Shown one piece after another: positions 8,337 through 16,027 of a stretch of 43,521 nucleotides of DNA; positions within the stretch are counted from its first letter, which is position 1; each line of letters begins with the position of its first letter. The stretch is from assembly GCF_007049795.1 (NCBI RefSeq), contig NZ_SCFY01000033.1, positions 1-43,521 on the forward strand. Reading direction: 5' to 3'. The DNA comes from Ectopseudomonas mendocina (GTDB taxonomy: Bacteria; Pseudomonadota; Gammaproteobacteria; Pseudomonadales; Pseudomonadaceae). Made by a program: the position numbers and the translations under genes. The notes under the pieces are model-generated. The model saw only the letters and a program-made list of their open reading frames with translations, was not told where the DNA came from and searched no databases.

Positions 8337-9595
8337 GGCGTCGCCACCTGCTGGGGTTGGGCGCACTTGGACTACTCGGCGGCTGGGCGCTGCGCCCGGC
8401 TGATCAGGGTCGCGCGCATGACGCCTACTTCGCTGAGTTCAACCGGCAGTTGCAGCGCGATGGTGAAGGCGTGCCCACCCTGCTGCTCGATCTCGACCGG
8501 CTCGACGCCAACGCCGATCTGCTGGCGGCACGCCTGGCCGGCCGCCTCCAGCTGCGCCTGGTCGCCAAATCCCTGGCCAGCACCGGTCTGCTCGAGTATC
8601 TGGCCAAGCGCCTGCAAACCCAACGGTTCATGGTCTTCCATCAGCCGCAGCTCAATCGCCTGGCCAGGAGTTTCCCGCAGGCCGACCTTCTGCTCGGCAA
8701 ACCCATGCCGGTCGCTGCCGCCCTGAACTTCTATCGGCAGCTACCGCACCACCTGAACTTCGATCCCGACCGCCAGTTGACCTGGTTGATCGACAGCCGG
8801 CAACGCCTGCAGCAGTACGCTGAACTGGCCACGGCGCTAGGCCGGCCGCTACGCATTGCATTGGAAATAAACATCGGCCTTGAGCGTGGCGGCTTTGCTA
8901 CGCCACAGGCTTTGGCTCAGGCAATGCAGCAGCTTGGGCAATTACCGGGCCTGCAATTGCAGGGGCTGATGGGTTATGACGCACATGTCGCCCACAACCC
9001 GCTCTGGCAGGGCCAGATCAAAGCGTTCAACGAGGCCGATACACGCTATCGCCAGTTTATCGCCAGCGCCCAGGCGTTCAGCGAGCTGTGGCCGACCGAA
9101 CCGCGGCTCAATGGCGGTGGCAGCCTGACCTACTTGCTGCACAGCCAGCAGCAGAGTTCGCTCAACGAGATCGCCGTTGGCTCTGCCCTGCTCAAGCCCG
9201 CAGACTTCGATACAGCGTTGCTGGAGGACCATCAGCCAGCGCTGTGGATCGCCAGCCCAGTGCTCAAGGCGCTCAACGGTACCCTGCCCTATGTGCAGTC
9301 GCTGCAAGCGCTGATCGAAGCCTGGAACCCCAACCGTCAGCACGCCTACTACCTGTACGGCGGTCGCTGGCCGGCCCAACCGGTTTCACCAGCAGGGCTC
9401 GACTACGACAAGCTGTACGGCCGCAGCGCCAATCAGGAGCGCCTGATCGGTAGCTCAGCCACGCAGCTGACGGACCAGGACTGGGTATTTCTGCACCCCG
9501 CGATCAGCGAAGGTGTGCTGGGCGATTTCAGCGAAATACGTCTACTACGCCGCGGCCAACTGGTCGGCCGCTGGAGCACAATAGGCAATGCCTGA
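8333..9595 (+). CDS. Exported PLP fold-type III protein (DSD1/D-threonine aldolase-like)
   Basis: This resembles the alanine racemase N-terminal barrel of the D-serine dehydratase/D-threonine aldolase group. In the 420-residue protein the PLP lysine is probably K79 (LRLVAKSLAS), with a downstream LEINIGLERGG and an NGGGSLTY phosphate-site-like segment. It starts with MRRRHLLGLGALGLLGGWAL, a likely twin-arginine signal, unusual for a family that is mostly cytoplasmic. Tat export would fit a protein folded with its cofactor. I do not see the C-terminal His-x-Cys or His-x-Asp metal pair of the best-known members. It overlaps the flavoprotein gene by four bases. Substrate unknown. Confidence 0.75.
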   Translation: MRRRHLLGLGALGLLGGWALRPADQGRAHDAYFAEFNRQLQRDGEGVPTLLLDLDRLDANADLLAARLAGRLQLRLVAKSLASTGLLEYLAKRLQTQRFMVFHQPQLNRLARSFPQADLLLGKPMPVAAALNFYRQLPHHLNFDPDRQLTWLIDSRQRLQQYAELATALGRPLRIALEINIGLERGGFATPQALAQAMQQLGQLPGLQLQGLMGYDAHVAHNPLWQGQIKAFNEADTRYRQFIASAQAFSELWPTEPRLNGGGSLTYLLHSQQQSSLNEIAVGSALLKPADFDTALLEDHQPALWIASPVLKALNGTLPYVQSLQALIEAWNPNRQHAYYLYGGRWPAQPVSPAGLDYDKLYGRSANQERLIGSSATQLTDQDWVFLHPAISEGVLGDFSEIRLLRRGQLVGRWSTIGNA

Positions 9596-9720
9596 AAAAT
9601 GCCTGCCCATGGCGCTTCAGGCCGCTTGTATATTGGCCTCGCGGCACTCTAGGCTTATGCCTCGCCTGCATTGACCGGGCACTTTGCTCCCCCACCCTTC
9701 CCGCCGACAAGGAAGCTCGC

Positions 9721-10683
9721 ATGAACCCACCGCGTTACAAGATCGTGTTCGACGGCCAACTGATGCCCGAGGCGTCATTGGAAATGGTCAAGACAAACCT
9801 GGCCCGCCTGTTCAAGAGCGACCTTGCTCGTATCGACGGTCTGTTCAGCGGAACGCAGGTGGCGCTCAAGCGTGATCTGGGCGAGAGCGAGGCAGAGCAG
9901 TACCTCAGCGCCCTGCAGAAGGCGGGTGCCAACGTGCGCATGGAGCTGGATCAGGCTGCGAGCCTGAGCTTGGTGCCGACCGAGGCTGAAACCGAGCAGG
10001 CTGCGGACGCGGCCACACCGCACATGACCTGTCCCAAATGTGGTCATCAACAGGCCAAGGCGAGCGAGTGTTCCGCCTGCGGCATCATCATCGAGAAATA
10101 CCTCGCCCGTCAGGCTCAACTGGCCGAAGTTGCTCCAGCCGCGGCTCCCGTCGTAGCGACTGCCTCGCCCTATGCGCCGCCACAGGCGAATGTCGCCGAG
10201 CAATTGCCACAGTACTCCGAACTCAAGGTCCTCGGCGTCAGCGGCCGGATCGGCCGCGTACGTTATCTGGGCTGGCTGATGGCGATGACACTGTGCTTCA
10301 TCCCGATCATGTTGATCGGTACCGGCATTGCAGCGATGTCCTCGACCCTGGCCATGCTGGCGCTGGGCATCGTCAGTATTGCCGCGGTGGTGATCGGTAT
10401 CTTCATCGGCGTGCAGCGTCTGCATGATATCGGTTGGTCCGGCTGGCTGCTGCTGGTGCACCTGATACCGGTAGTCGGTAGCGTGTTCGCCCTGCTGATG
10501 CTGATCATCCCGGGCACTCAAGGCGTCAACCGCTACGGCCCGCCGCCACCGCCGAACAGTACCGGTGTCAAGGTCCTGGCCTGGCTGTTCCTGCTCGTAC
10601 CCGTAACCGGCATCGTCGCCGCCATCGCCCTGCCCCAGTACCAGAGCTATGTCGAGCGTGCTGCCGAATATCAGGAGCAGTAA
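9721..10683 (+). CDS. Zinc-ribbon DUF805 membrane protein with pilin-like tail
   Basis: Function unknown. Residues 1-80 form a small soluble domain (KIVFDGQL...ALKRDLGESEAEQYLSALQKAGA) resembling peptide-bond-flipping or ribosomal-type mini-domains seen in other pseudomonads. C104-C107 and C117-C120 form a CxxC...CxxC zinc ribbon. After a Pro/Ala linker come DUF805 helices (about 184-206, 208-230, 241-263) and a last helix, 284-304. The final segment, GIVAAIALPQYQSYVERA, closely mimics the N-terminal helix of a type IV pilin, but at the wrong end of the protein. An AAGGAAG ribosome site precedes the ATG. The SDR gene follows after 9 bases. Confidence 0.75.
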   Translation: MNPPRYKIVFDGQLMPEASLEMVKTNLARLFKSDLARIDGLFSGTQVALKRDLGESEAEQYLSALQKAGANVRMELDQAASLSLVPTEAETEQAADAATPHMTCPKCGHQQAKASECSACGIIIEKYLARQAQLAEVAPAAAPVVATASPYAPPQANVAEQLPQYSELKVLGVSGRIGRVRYLGWLMAMTLCFIPIMLIGTGIAAMSSTLAMLALGIVSIAAVVIGIFIGVQRLHDIGWSGWLLLVHLIPVVGSVFALLMLIIPGTQGVNRYGPPPPPNSTGVKVLAWLFLLVPVTGIVAAIALPQYQSYVERAAEYQEQ

Positions 10684-10692
10684 AGCCTGACC

Positions 10693-11481
10693 ATGCGCAG
10701 CTATGCATTGATCACCGGCGCTTCCAGCGGCATTGGCCTGGCCTTGGCCGAAGCCCTGGCACGCCGGGGGCGCAACCTGATCTTGGTGGCGCGCCGGCGT
10801 GATGCGCTGGAAAGCATCGCCTGCGAGCTGGCCCAGCGCTTCGGCGTCGAGGTGCTGTTTCGACTCTGCGACCTGAGCGAGCCGCTGCAACTGTCCGGCC
10901 TGTTGCTGGAGCTTGAGGAAGGCCAGTGGCACGTCGATCTGCTGGTGAACAACGCCGGCCTTGGCTGCGCTGGCTCGTTCCTGGAGCAGGACTGGAGTCG
11001 CGAGCTGGAGCAACTGGAAGTCAACGTGCTGGCGTTGACCCGCCTGTGTCACGCACTCGGTCAGCGCATGGCCGAGTACGGCAGCGGGCAGATTCTCAAC
11101 GTCGCCTCGGTCGCGGCCTTTCAGCCCGGCCCCTGGATGAGCAGCTACTACGCCAGCAAGGCCTATGTACTGAATTTTTCCGAGGGTTTGCGCGAGGAGC
11201 TGAGAGGCCGCGGCGTGCGTGTATCAGTACTCTGCCCAGGCCCGACCCACAGCGCCTTCTTCCGCGCCGCGCAGATGGACGTCGCGCGGATCGCCGGCAG
11301 CAAGCTGATGATGAGCGCCGAGGAGGTCGCGCTGATCACGGTTCGCGCACTGGAAAAGAACCGCGCCATCATCATTCCCGGCTGGCGCAACCGCCTGCTG
11401 GCCCTGAGCCCACGCCTCGGACCGCGCGGGCTGGTGCGCAAGCTCAGTGGTCGCCTGACCCGTCCCTTCACCGGCGCCTGA
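10693..11481 (+). CDS. Short-chain dehydrogenase/reductase
   Basis: This is a classical SDR oxidoreductase of 262 residues. It has the TGASSGIG cofactor loop at 8-15, NNAG at 86-89, catalytic S139 (NVASVAAF) and Y152-xxx-K156 (YYASK). An arginine pair after the second strand (LVARRRDAL) suggests a preference for NADPH. The C-terminus is basic (NRLLALSPRLGPRG...), as in membrane-associated DltE-like SDRs. Substrate unknown. The start ATG is 9 bases after the DUF805 gene, so it is probably the second gene of that operon. It is convergent with the ATPase gene, with 8 bases between stops. Confidence 0.87.
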   Translation: MRSYALITGASSGIGLALAEALARRGRNLILVARRRDALESIACELAQRFGVEVLFRLCDLSEPLQLSGLLLELEEGQWHVDLLVNNAGLGCAGSFLEQDWSRELEQLEVNVLALTRLCHALGQRMAEYGSGQILNVASVAAFQPGPWMSSYYASKAYVLNFSEGLREELRGRGVRVSVLCPGPTHSAFFRAAQMDVARIAGSKLMMSAEEVALITVRALEKNRAIIIPGWRNRLLALSPRLGPRGLVRKLSGRLTRPFTGA

Positions 11482-11489
11482 TTGGCTGT

Positions 11490-12971
11490 TCAGCCGGCAT
11501 TGACCGTCCGCCCATCGGCCCACTCCCGCAGCGCCATCAATCGCTCGGCCATCACCACCGACAGCGGCGCCGTGCTTTGTAGTGCCCGTAGCAGCATGCC
11601 CTGATCGACCGCCTGCTGCTGCGCCTGACCAGCGTAGAGCGCGCTGACCACCGCCTGCTCGATCTCGGCACCCGAGTAGCCCTCGCTGGCAGCAGCCAGT
11701 TGCGCGAGATCGAAGGTGTCTGGTTCCAGTTCACGGCGCTGCAGGTGGATACGGAAGATGTCGGCCCGCACCTCGGCACTGGGCAAGTCGACGAAGAACA
11801 GCTCGTCGAAGCGCCCCTTGCGGACCAGTTCCGGCGGCAGACGGTCGATGGCATTGGCCGTGGCCACCACGAACACTGGCGCCTTACGCTCGGCCATCCA
11901 GGTCAGCAGGGTGCCAAGTACTCGTTGGCTCACGCCGCCATCGTGCTCGCCACTGGCAAGCCCTTTTTCCACCTCGTCCATCCACAGCACGCAGGGTGCC
12001 ATCTGTTCGGCCAGACGCAGCGCCTCGCGCAGGTTGCGCTCGGTCTCGCCGAAGAACTTGTTGTACAGGCAGGCGAAATCCAGACGCAGTAGCGGCAAGC
12101 CCCATAGTCCGGCCACTGCCTTGGCCGCCAGGCTCTTGCCGCCGCCCTGTACCCCGACCAGCATCACGCCTTTCGGCGCATCGAGGAGCTTGCCCTCGAG
12201 AAAGCCAGCCTGACGTTCAGCCAGCCAGCGTTTGAGATTGACCAACCCGCCGACTTCGGCGAAGCGTGCAGTGTCGTATTCGAAGCTGAGCACGCCCTCC
12301 AGATCCAGCAACTGGAACTTGGTCTTGTTCAGTTCGGGGATGTCTTCCTGAGTGATCGCGCCGTCGTCGCGGATCACGTTGCGCGCCAGCGCGCGTGCCT
12401 CGGCATGGCTCAGGCCGCGCAGATTCTTCACCACCTGCTGCAGCGTGCGGTTATCGGTGCGCACGCGGGCGCCGCGATTGCCCTCGCTCCAACGCGTCGC
12501 CTCGTCACGTACGATGCCCAGCAGTTCGTCTTCCGACGGCAGCGCGAGACTGAAACGTGCCGCGAAACGCTGCACTTCAGCAGGTAGCTTAAGCGCATGC
12601 GACACCAGCACCAGCGTCGGCTTGTGCGCGGCCTCGCTCATGGCGATTTCCTTGAGCAAGCGCACCAGCCTGGGGTTGTCATCGAGGAAGGGATGCAGGT
12701 CGCACATCACGTAGAGGTTCGGCTGCAGATCGGCCTTGATCATGCGCAGCGCTGCTTCCGGCTCAAGGGTCGGTGACTCGTCCACCGACGCGCCACCGAA
12801 GCCCAGCCGCTGCAGGCCCTCGGTCACTGACCAGGTATGCAGACCGAGACCGCGCTTGATCGCCAAACCGGTCAGGGTTTCCAGCACGCGCAGCTCGTCC
12901 CAGGACTCGATCACCACCAGCTTGACCTTGGAGTCCAGCACCAGCCCAAGATCATGAATATCGTTCTTCAA
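11490..12971 (-). CDS. Ycf46-like AAA+ ATPase
   Basis: This is a 493-residue AAA+ protein of the kind annotated Ycf46, found in cyanobacteria and pseudomonads, with an unclear cellular role. An N-terminal alpha/beta domain (about 1-200) precedes the ATPase core. Walker A is GVQGGGKS at 273-280 and Walker B is VLWMDEVEKG at about 328-337. The arginine-finger region KGRFDELF and the C-terminal lid are also present. I chose a TTG start at 12971 (second residue KNDIHDLGLV) because AAGGAG lies exactly six bases before it. GTG at 12974 and ATG at 13019 are alternatives. It is divergent from the SUMF-fold gene. Confidence 0.85.
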   Translation of the reverse strand: MKNDIHDLGLVLDSKVKLVVIESWDELRVLETLTGLAIKRGLGLHTWSVTEGLQRLGFGGASVDESPTLEPEAALRMIKADLQPNLYVMCDLHPFLDDNPRLVRLLKEIAMSEAAHKPTLVLVSHALKLPAEVQRFAARFSLALPSEDELLGIVRDEATRWSEGNRGARVRTDNRTLQQVVKNLRGLSHAEARALARNVIRDDGAITQEDIPELNKTKFQLLDLEGVLSFEYDTARFAEVGGLVNLKRWLAERQAGFLEGKLLDAPKGVMLVGVQGGGKSLAAKAVAGLWGLPLLRLDFACLYNKFFGETERNLREALRLAEQMAPCVLWMDEVEKGLASGEHDGGVSQRVLGTLLTWMAERKAPVFVVATANAIDRLPPELVRKGRFDELFFVDLPSAEVRADIFRIHLQRRELEPDTFDLAQLAAASEGYSGAEIEQAVVSALYAGQAQQQAVDQGMLLRALQSTAPLSVVMAERLMALREWADGRTVNAG

Positions 12972-13094
12972 CACCGACTCCTTGTGAGATTTGGCCAGCC
13001 AGGCACGCAGGGTTACCATCCGCGGTTTCACAGAATCGAGAACTTACAGCATGGGCCGCCTGAACACGCAGATCGTCGCCGGAGGCATCACGCC

Positions 13095-13922
13095 GTGCAA
13101 GTGCTGAACGCGCGTCACGTCACAGTATCCATGGCCATCGCAGCCGGCCTGCTGGTTAACCTGCCGGCCGTCGCCATTGAAACCATCAGCGACCCGTTGC
13201 CCAGCGGTGCCCGAGGCCCCGAGATGGTAGTGATTCCAGCTGGCGAGTTTCGTATGGGGGATGCCAGCGGTCGTGGCAATGACAACGAGCGCCCGCCACG
13301 GGCGATTGCGTTCGATCAACCGTTCGCCATCGGCCGCTACGAGGTCACCTTCGCCGACTGGCAGAAGTACGCCGACGCCAACGAATTGCCCATGCCTGAC
13401 AACGAGGGCTGGGGCCTTTCGGCGCAGCGCCCGGTGATTCATGTTTCCTGGCGCGACGCTCACGCCTACACCCAATGGCTGTCACGCGAGACGGGCGCGC
13501 GCTATCGCCTGCCGACCGAAGCCGAATGGGAGTATGCGGCGCGTGCCGGCAGCCAGAGCTACTACTGGTGGGGCGACCAGCTCGACAGTAGCGAGCAGGC
13601 GCCACGCGCTCACTGCCGCGGTTGCGCCAGCTCGCGCCTGTTACGCAACAAGACGGCAGCCGTCGGCCAGTTCCCGGCCAATGGCTTCGGCTTGCACGAC
13701 ACTGCGGGCAACGTGTGGGAATGGACGGCCTCGAACTTCACCCAGCGCTTCGATGGTAGCGAAACGCAGAGTGCCAGCTTGCTCGACAACAGCCCGCGCG
13801 TAGTGCGAGGCGGCGCCTGGAACAGCGGCCCGGTCTATCTGCGCAGCAGCATGCGCGACCTCAAGCAACCGCATCACCGCGACTATGCGCTGGGGTTTCG
13901 CGTGCTGCGCGAGCTGCCCTGA
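13095..13922 (+). CDS. Secreted SUMF/FGE-fold protein, probably not a true formylglycine-generating enzyme
   Basis: The 275-residue protein has a signal peptide (hydrophobic 10-27, ending AVA) and a complete sulfatase-modifying-factor fold. Fold markers are MVVIPAGEFRMGD, RYEVTFADW, PTEAEWEYAARAG, GNVWEW and RVVRGGAW. Real FGE enzymes need a reactive cysteine pair in the stretch after RGGAW. Here that stretch is NSGPVYLRSS, without cysteine. The only cysteines are C174 and C177 (HCRGC), which look structural or metal-binding. So the fold is kept but catalysis probably is not. Start: GTG at 13095 with GGAGG nine bases upstream; ATG at 13131 is possible. No sulfatase gene is near. Confidence 0.8.
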   Translation: MQVLNARHVTVSMAIAAGLLVNLPAVAIETISDPLPSGARGPEMVVIPAGEFRMGDASGRGNDNERPPRAIAFDQPFAIGRYEVTFADWQKYADANELPMPDNEGWGLSAQRPVIHVSWRDAHAYTQWLSRETGARYRLPTEAEWEYAARAGSQSYYWWGDQLDSSEQAPRAHCRGCASSRLLRNKTAAVGQFPANGFGLHDTAGNVWEWTASNFTQRFDGSETQSASLLDNSPRVVRGGAWNSGPVYLRSSMRDLKQPHHRDYALGFRVLRELP

Positions 13923-13983
13923 GCGCGGACGATCTGGCGACTTTGCAGTAAACTAGTCAGGTTGTTTCTTCTGGAGGTGCCTT

Positions 13984-14631
13984 ATGGCCAGCGAACGCCA
14001 GTATTCCCCCGTCGACCGCCTGCTGCTGCAAGCCGATGCCGCGCTGCGCACGCTGCTGCCATTCAGCGGTGCCTCGGGCCGCCCCTCGCCCGCCATCGTG
14101 CAGAACGACATCGAGCTGAGCAGCGAGGAGTCGCGCCACGTCGCCGGCCTGATGCGCATCAACCACACCGGCGAGGTCTGCGCCCAGGCGCTCTATCAGG
14201 GTCAGGCGCTGACCGCCAAGCTGCCGGAAGTGCGTAGTGCCATGGAGCATGCGGCCGACGAGGAAATCGACCACCTGGCCTGGTGCGAGCAGCGCATCCG
14301 CGAACTGGGTAGCCACCCGAGCGTGCTGAACCCGCTGTTCTATGGCCTGTCCTTCGGTGTGGGCGCCGTCGCCGGCCTGGTCAGTGATCGCGTCAGCCTG
14401 GGCTTCGTCGCCGCAACCGAAGATCAGGTGTGCAAACACCTGGATGAGCATCTGGAACAACTACCCGAGCACGACACCAAGTCGCGCGCCATCCTCGAGC
14501 AGATGCGCATTGACGAACAGCAACATGCCAATAGTGCCCTGGCGGCGGGCGGTGTGCGCTTCCCGGCGCCGATCAAGTTCGGCATGACCTTGCTGTCGAA
14601 GGTGATGACCAAGAGCACCTACCGCGTCTGA
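13984..14631 (+). CDS. coq7: Demethoxyubiquinone hydroxylase Coq7
   Basis: This membrane-bound di-iron monooxygenase adds the last hydroxyl to the ubiquinone ring. The 215-residue protein has the ferritin-like ligand set E64 (HTGEVCAQA), E94-xx-H97 (EEIDH), E146 (ATEDQVCKH) and E178-xx-H181 (DEQQH). A hydrophobic helix at about 118-143 can sit in the membrane surface. GGAGGTG precedes the ATG. It stands alone, between the SUMF-fold gene and a strong terminator. Pseudomonads use Coq7 here instead of UbiF. Confidence 0.96.
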   Translation: MASERQYSPVDRLLLQADAALRTLLPFSGASGRPSPAIVQNDIELSSEESRHVAGLMRINHTGEVCAQALYQGQALTAKLPEVRSAMEHAADEEIDHLAWCEQRIRELGSHPSVLNPLFYGLSFGVGAVAGLVSDRVSLGFVAATEDQVCKHLDEHLEQLPEHDTKSRAILEQMRIDEQQHANSALAAGGVRFPAPIKFGMTLLSKVMTKSTYRV

Positions 14632-14636
14632 AACGA

Positions 14637-14661
14637 ACGAGGGCGCCATTGGCGCCCTCGT
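14637..14661. terminator. Bidirectional terminator between coq7 and the OsmC gene
   Basis: An 11-bp perfect stem (ACGAGGGCGCC / GGCGCCCTCGT) with loop ATT is followed by CATTTTC on the plus strand and TCGTTTC on the minus strand. It can end both convergent transcripts. Confidence 0.8.
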
Positions 14662-14676
14662 CATTTTCAGCGAACC

Positions 14677-15099
14677 TCAGCCCAGTTCGATGATTTCGTA
14701 ATCGTGGCTGATATCGACGCCGGCACGACCCAGCATGATCGAGGCCGAGCAGTACTTTTCCGCCGACAGCTCCACCGCCCTTTTCACCTGAGCCTCTTTC
14801 AGCCCTCGGCCCTTGACCACGAAGTGCAGGTGAATCTTGGTGAACACCTTGGGCTCCTCGCCTGCGCGCTCGGCGTCGAGGAAGACTTCGCAGCTTTCTA
14901 CCGGCTGGCGGCCCTTGCGCAGAATGCTGACCACATCGAAGTTGCTGCAGCCACCGAGGCCGATCAGCAGCATCTCCATCGGCCGAACACCAAGGTTACG
15001 CCCACCAGCATCGGGCGGGCCGTCCATCACCACGGCATGGCCACTACCGGACTCGCCGAGGAACAGAGCTTCACCGGCCCATTGCACACGCGCTTTCAT
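14677..15099 (-). CDS. OsmC-family protein
   Basis: This is a 140-residue OsmC/YhfA-type protein, a family of thiol-dependent peroxidases for organic hydroperoxides and related proteins. The two conserved cysteines are present at C51 (GLGGCSNFDV) and C117 (EKYCSAS). This supports a redox-active member. The start is the ATG at 15099 (MKARVQWAGE), after GGGAG. An upstream extension to 15141 is not conserved. It is divergent from vfr across about 235 bases. In PAO1 I recall speD lying between this gene and coq7; it is absent here. Confidence 0.9.
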   Translation of the reverse strand: MKARVQWAGEALFLGESGSGHAVVMDGPPDAGGRNLGVRPMEMLLIGLGGCSNFDVVSILRKGRQPVESCEVFLDAERAGEEPKVFTKIHLHFVVKGRGLKEAQVKRAVELSAEKYCSASIMLGRAGVDISHDYEIIELG

Positions 15100-15334
15100 C
15101 GTTCTTGGCTCCCAGAGTGGAAAAGTCCGGCAGATTAGCACAGCCGGGCAGCAGTCCGATGTGCGTCGATAACGCTAAAGTTCCGCCGGGTTATGTTACC
15201 CAGGTCGCAAAAAAGACCCCACTCATAGCGTGTCTGTTAAGCTGACGTCGGATTGCTGGCACACTTGGTCGGATAACAAATAAGAAATTGCCGCTGGACA
15301 AAGGCCTTCATCTTTTCATATTCGGGACTCGGGC

Positions 15335-15979
15335 ATGGTTGCTATTACCCTTACACCTAAAATCAAGAATCTCGACAAGCTTCTCGCGCACTGTCATCGC
15401 CGCCGCTATACCTCCAAGAGCACCATCATCTATGCAGGTGATCGCTGCGAAACCCTGTTCTTCATCGTCAAGGGCTCGGTCACCATCCTCATCGAGGACG
15501 ACGACGGGCGTGAAATGATCATCGCCTATCTGAACTCTGGCGATTTTTTCGGCGAGATGGGGCTGTTCGAGAAGGATGGTTCAGAGAAAGAGCGCAGCGC
15601 CTGGGTGCGCGCCAAGACCGAATGCGAAGTAGCGGAAATCAGCTACGCCAAGTTTCGCGAACTGACTCAGCAAGACCCGGACATCCTCTTTGCCCTGGGC
15701 AGCCAGATGGCCGAGCGCCTGCGCAATACCACGCGCAAGGTCGGCGACCTGGCCTTCCTCGATGTCACCGGCCGCGTCGCGCGCACTCTGCTCGACCTGT
15801 GCAAGCAGCCAGATGCCATGACCCATCCGGATGGCATGCAGATCAAGATCACCCGCCAGGAAATCGGTCGCATCGTCGGCTGCTCGCGCGAGATGGTCGG
15901 CCGTGTACTCAAGTCGCTGGAGGAACAGGGCCTGGTGCACGTCAAAGGCAAGACCATGGTGGTCTTCGGCACTCGCTGA
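15335..15979 (+). CDS. vfr: cAMP receptor protein Vfr
   Basis: This CRP-family global regulator controls quorum sensing, type IV pili, type III secretion and exotoxins in P. aeruginosa. It is 214 residues, the same length as Vfr. An N-terminal cyclic-nucleotide domain carries the phosphate-binding cassette (GEMGLFEKDGSEKERSAWVRAK, about 72-93). A long dimer helix follows, then a winged HTH at about 168-198 (ITRQEIGRIVGCSREMVGRVLKSL). The ATG at 15335 has a poor ribosome site. The 235-base upstream gap is shared with the OsmC gene. I did not find a clean CRP palindrome there. Confidence 0.95.
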   Translation: MVAITLTPKIKNLDKLLAHCHRRRYTSKSTIIYAGDRCETLFFIVKGSVTILIEDDDGREMIIAYLNSGDFFGEMGLFEKDGSEKERSAWVRAKTECEVAEISYAKFRELTQQDPDILFALGSQMAERLRNTTRKVGDLAFLDVTGRVARTLLDLCKQPDAMTHPDGMQIKITRQEIGRIVGCSREMVGRVLKSLEEQGLVHVKGKTMVVFGTR

Positions 15980-15991
15980 AAGTCGCCCAAT

Positions 15992-16019
15992 AAAAAGCCG
16001 GCTTGATCGCCGGCTTTTT
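15992..16019. terminator. Bidirectional terminator between vfr and trpC
   Basis: An 11-bp stem (AAAAAGCCGGC / GCCGGCTTTTT) with loop TTGATC sits between the two convergent stop codons. It has a T-run on both strands, so it ends vfr and the trp operon. Confidence 0.9.
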
Positions 16020-16027
16020 CATGCGTG

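Noticed and set aside
10609..10683. Pilin-like segment as a real pilin gene
   Set aside because: It is the continuous C-terminus of the DUF805 protein, with no prepilin peptidase site and no start codon or ribosome site of its own.
9775..11052. A 425-codon minus-strand frame across the DUF805 and SDR genes
   Set aside because: It crosses two supported genes and is Gln/His/Asp-rich without domain signs.
13095..13922. Annotation as formylglycine-generating enzyme
   Set aside because: The C-terminal catalytic cysteine pair is absent and no sulfatase is nearby.
15142..15334. A Vfr self-regulatory site upstream of vfr
   Set aside because: I looked for TGTGA-N6-TCACA and found only poor half matches.
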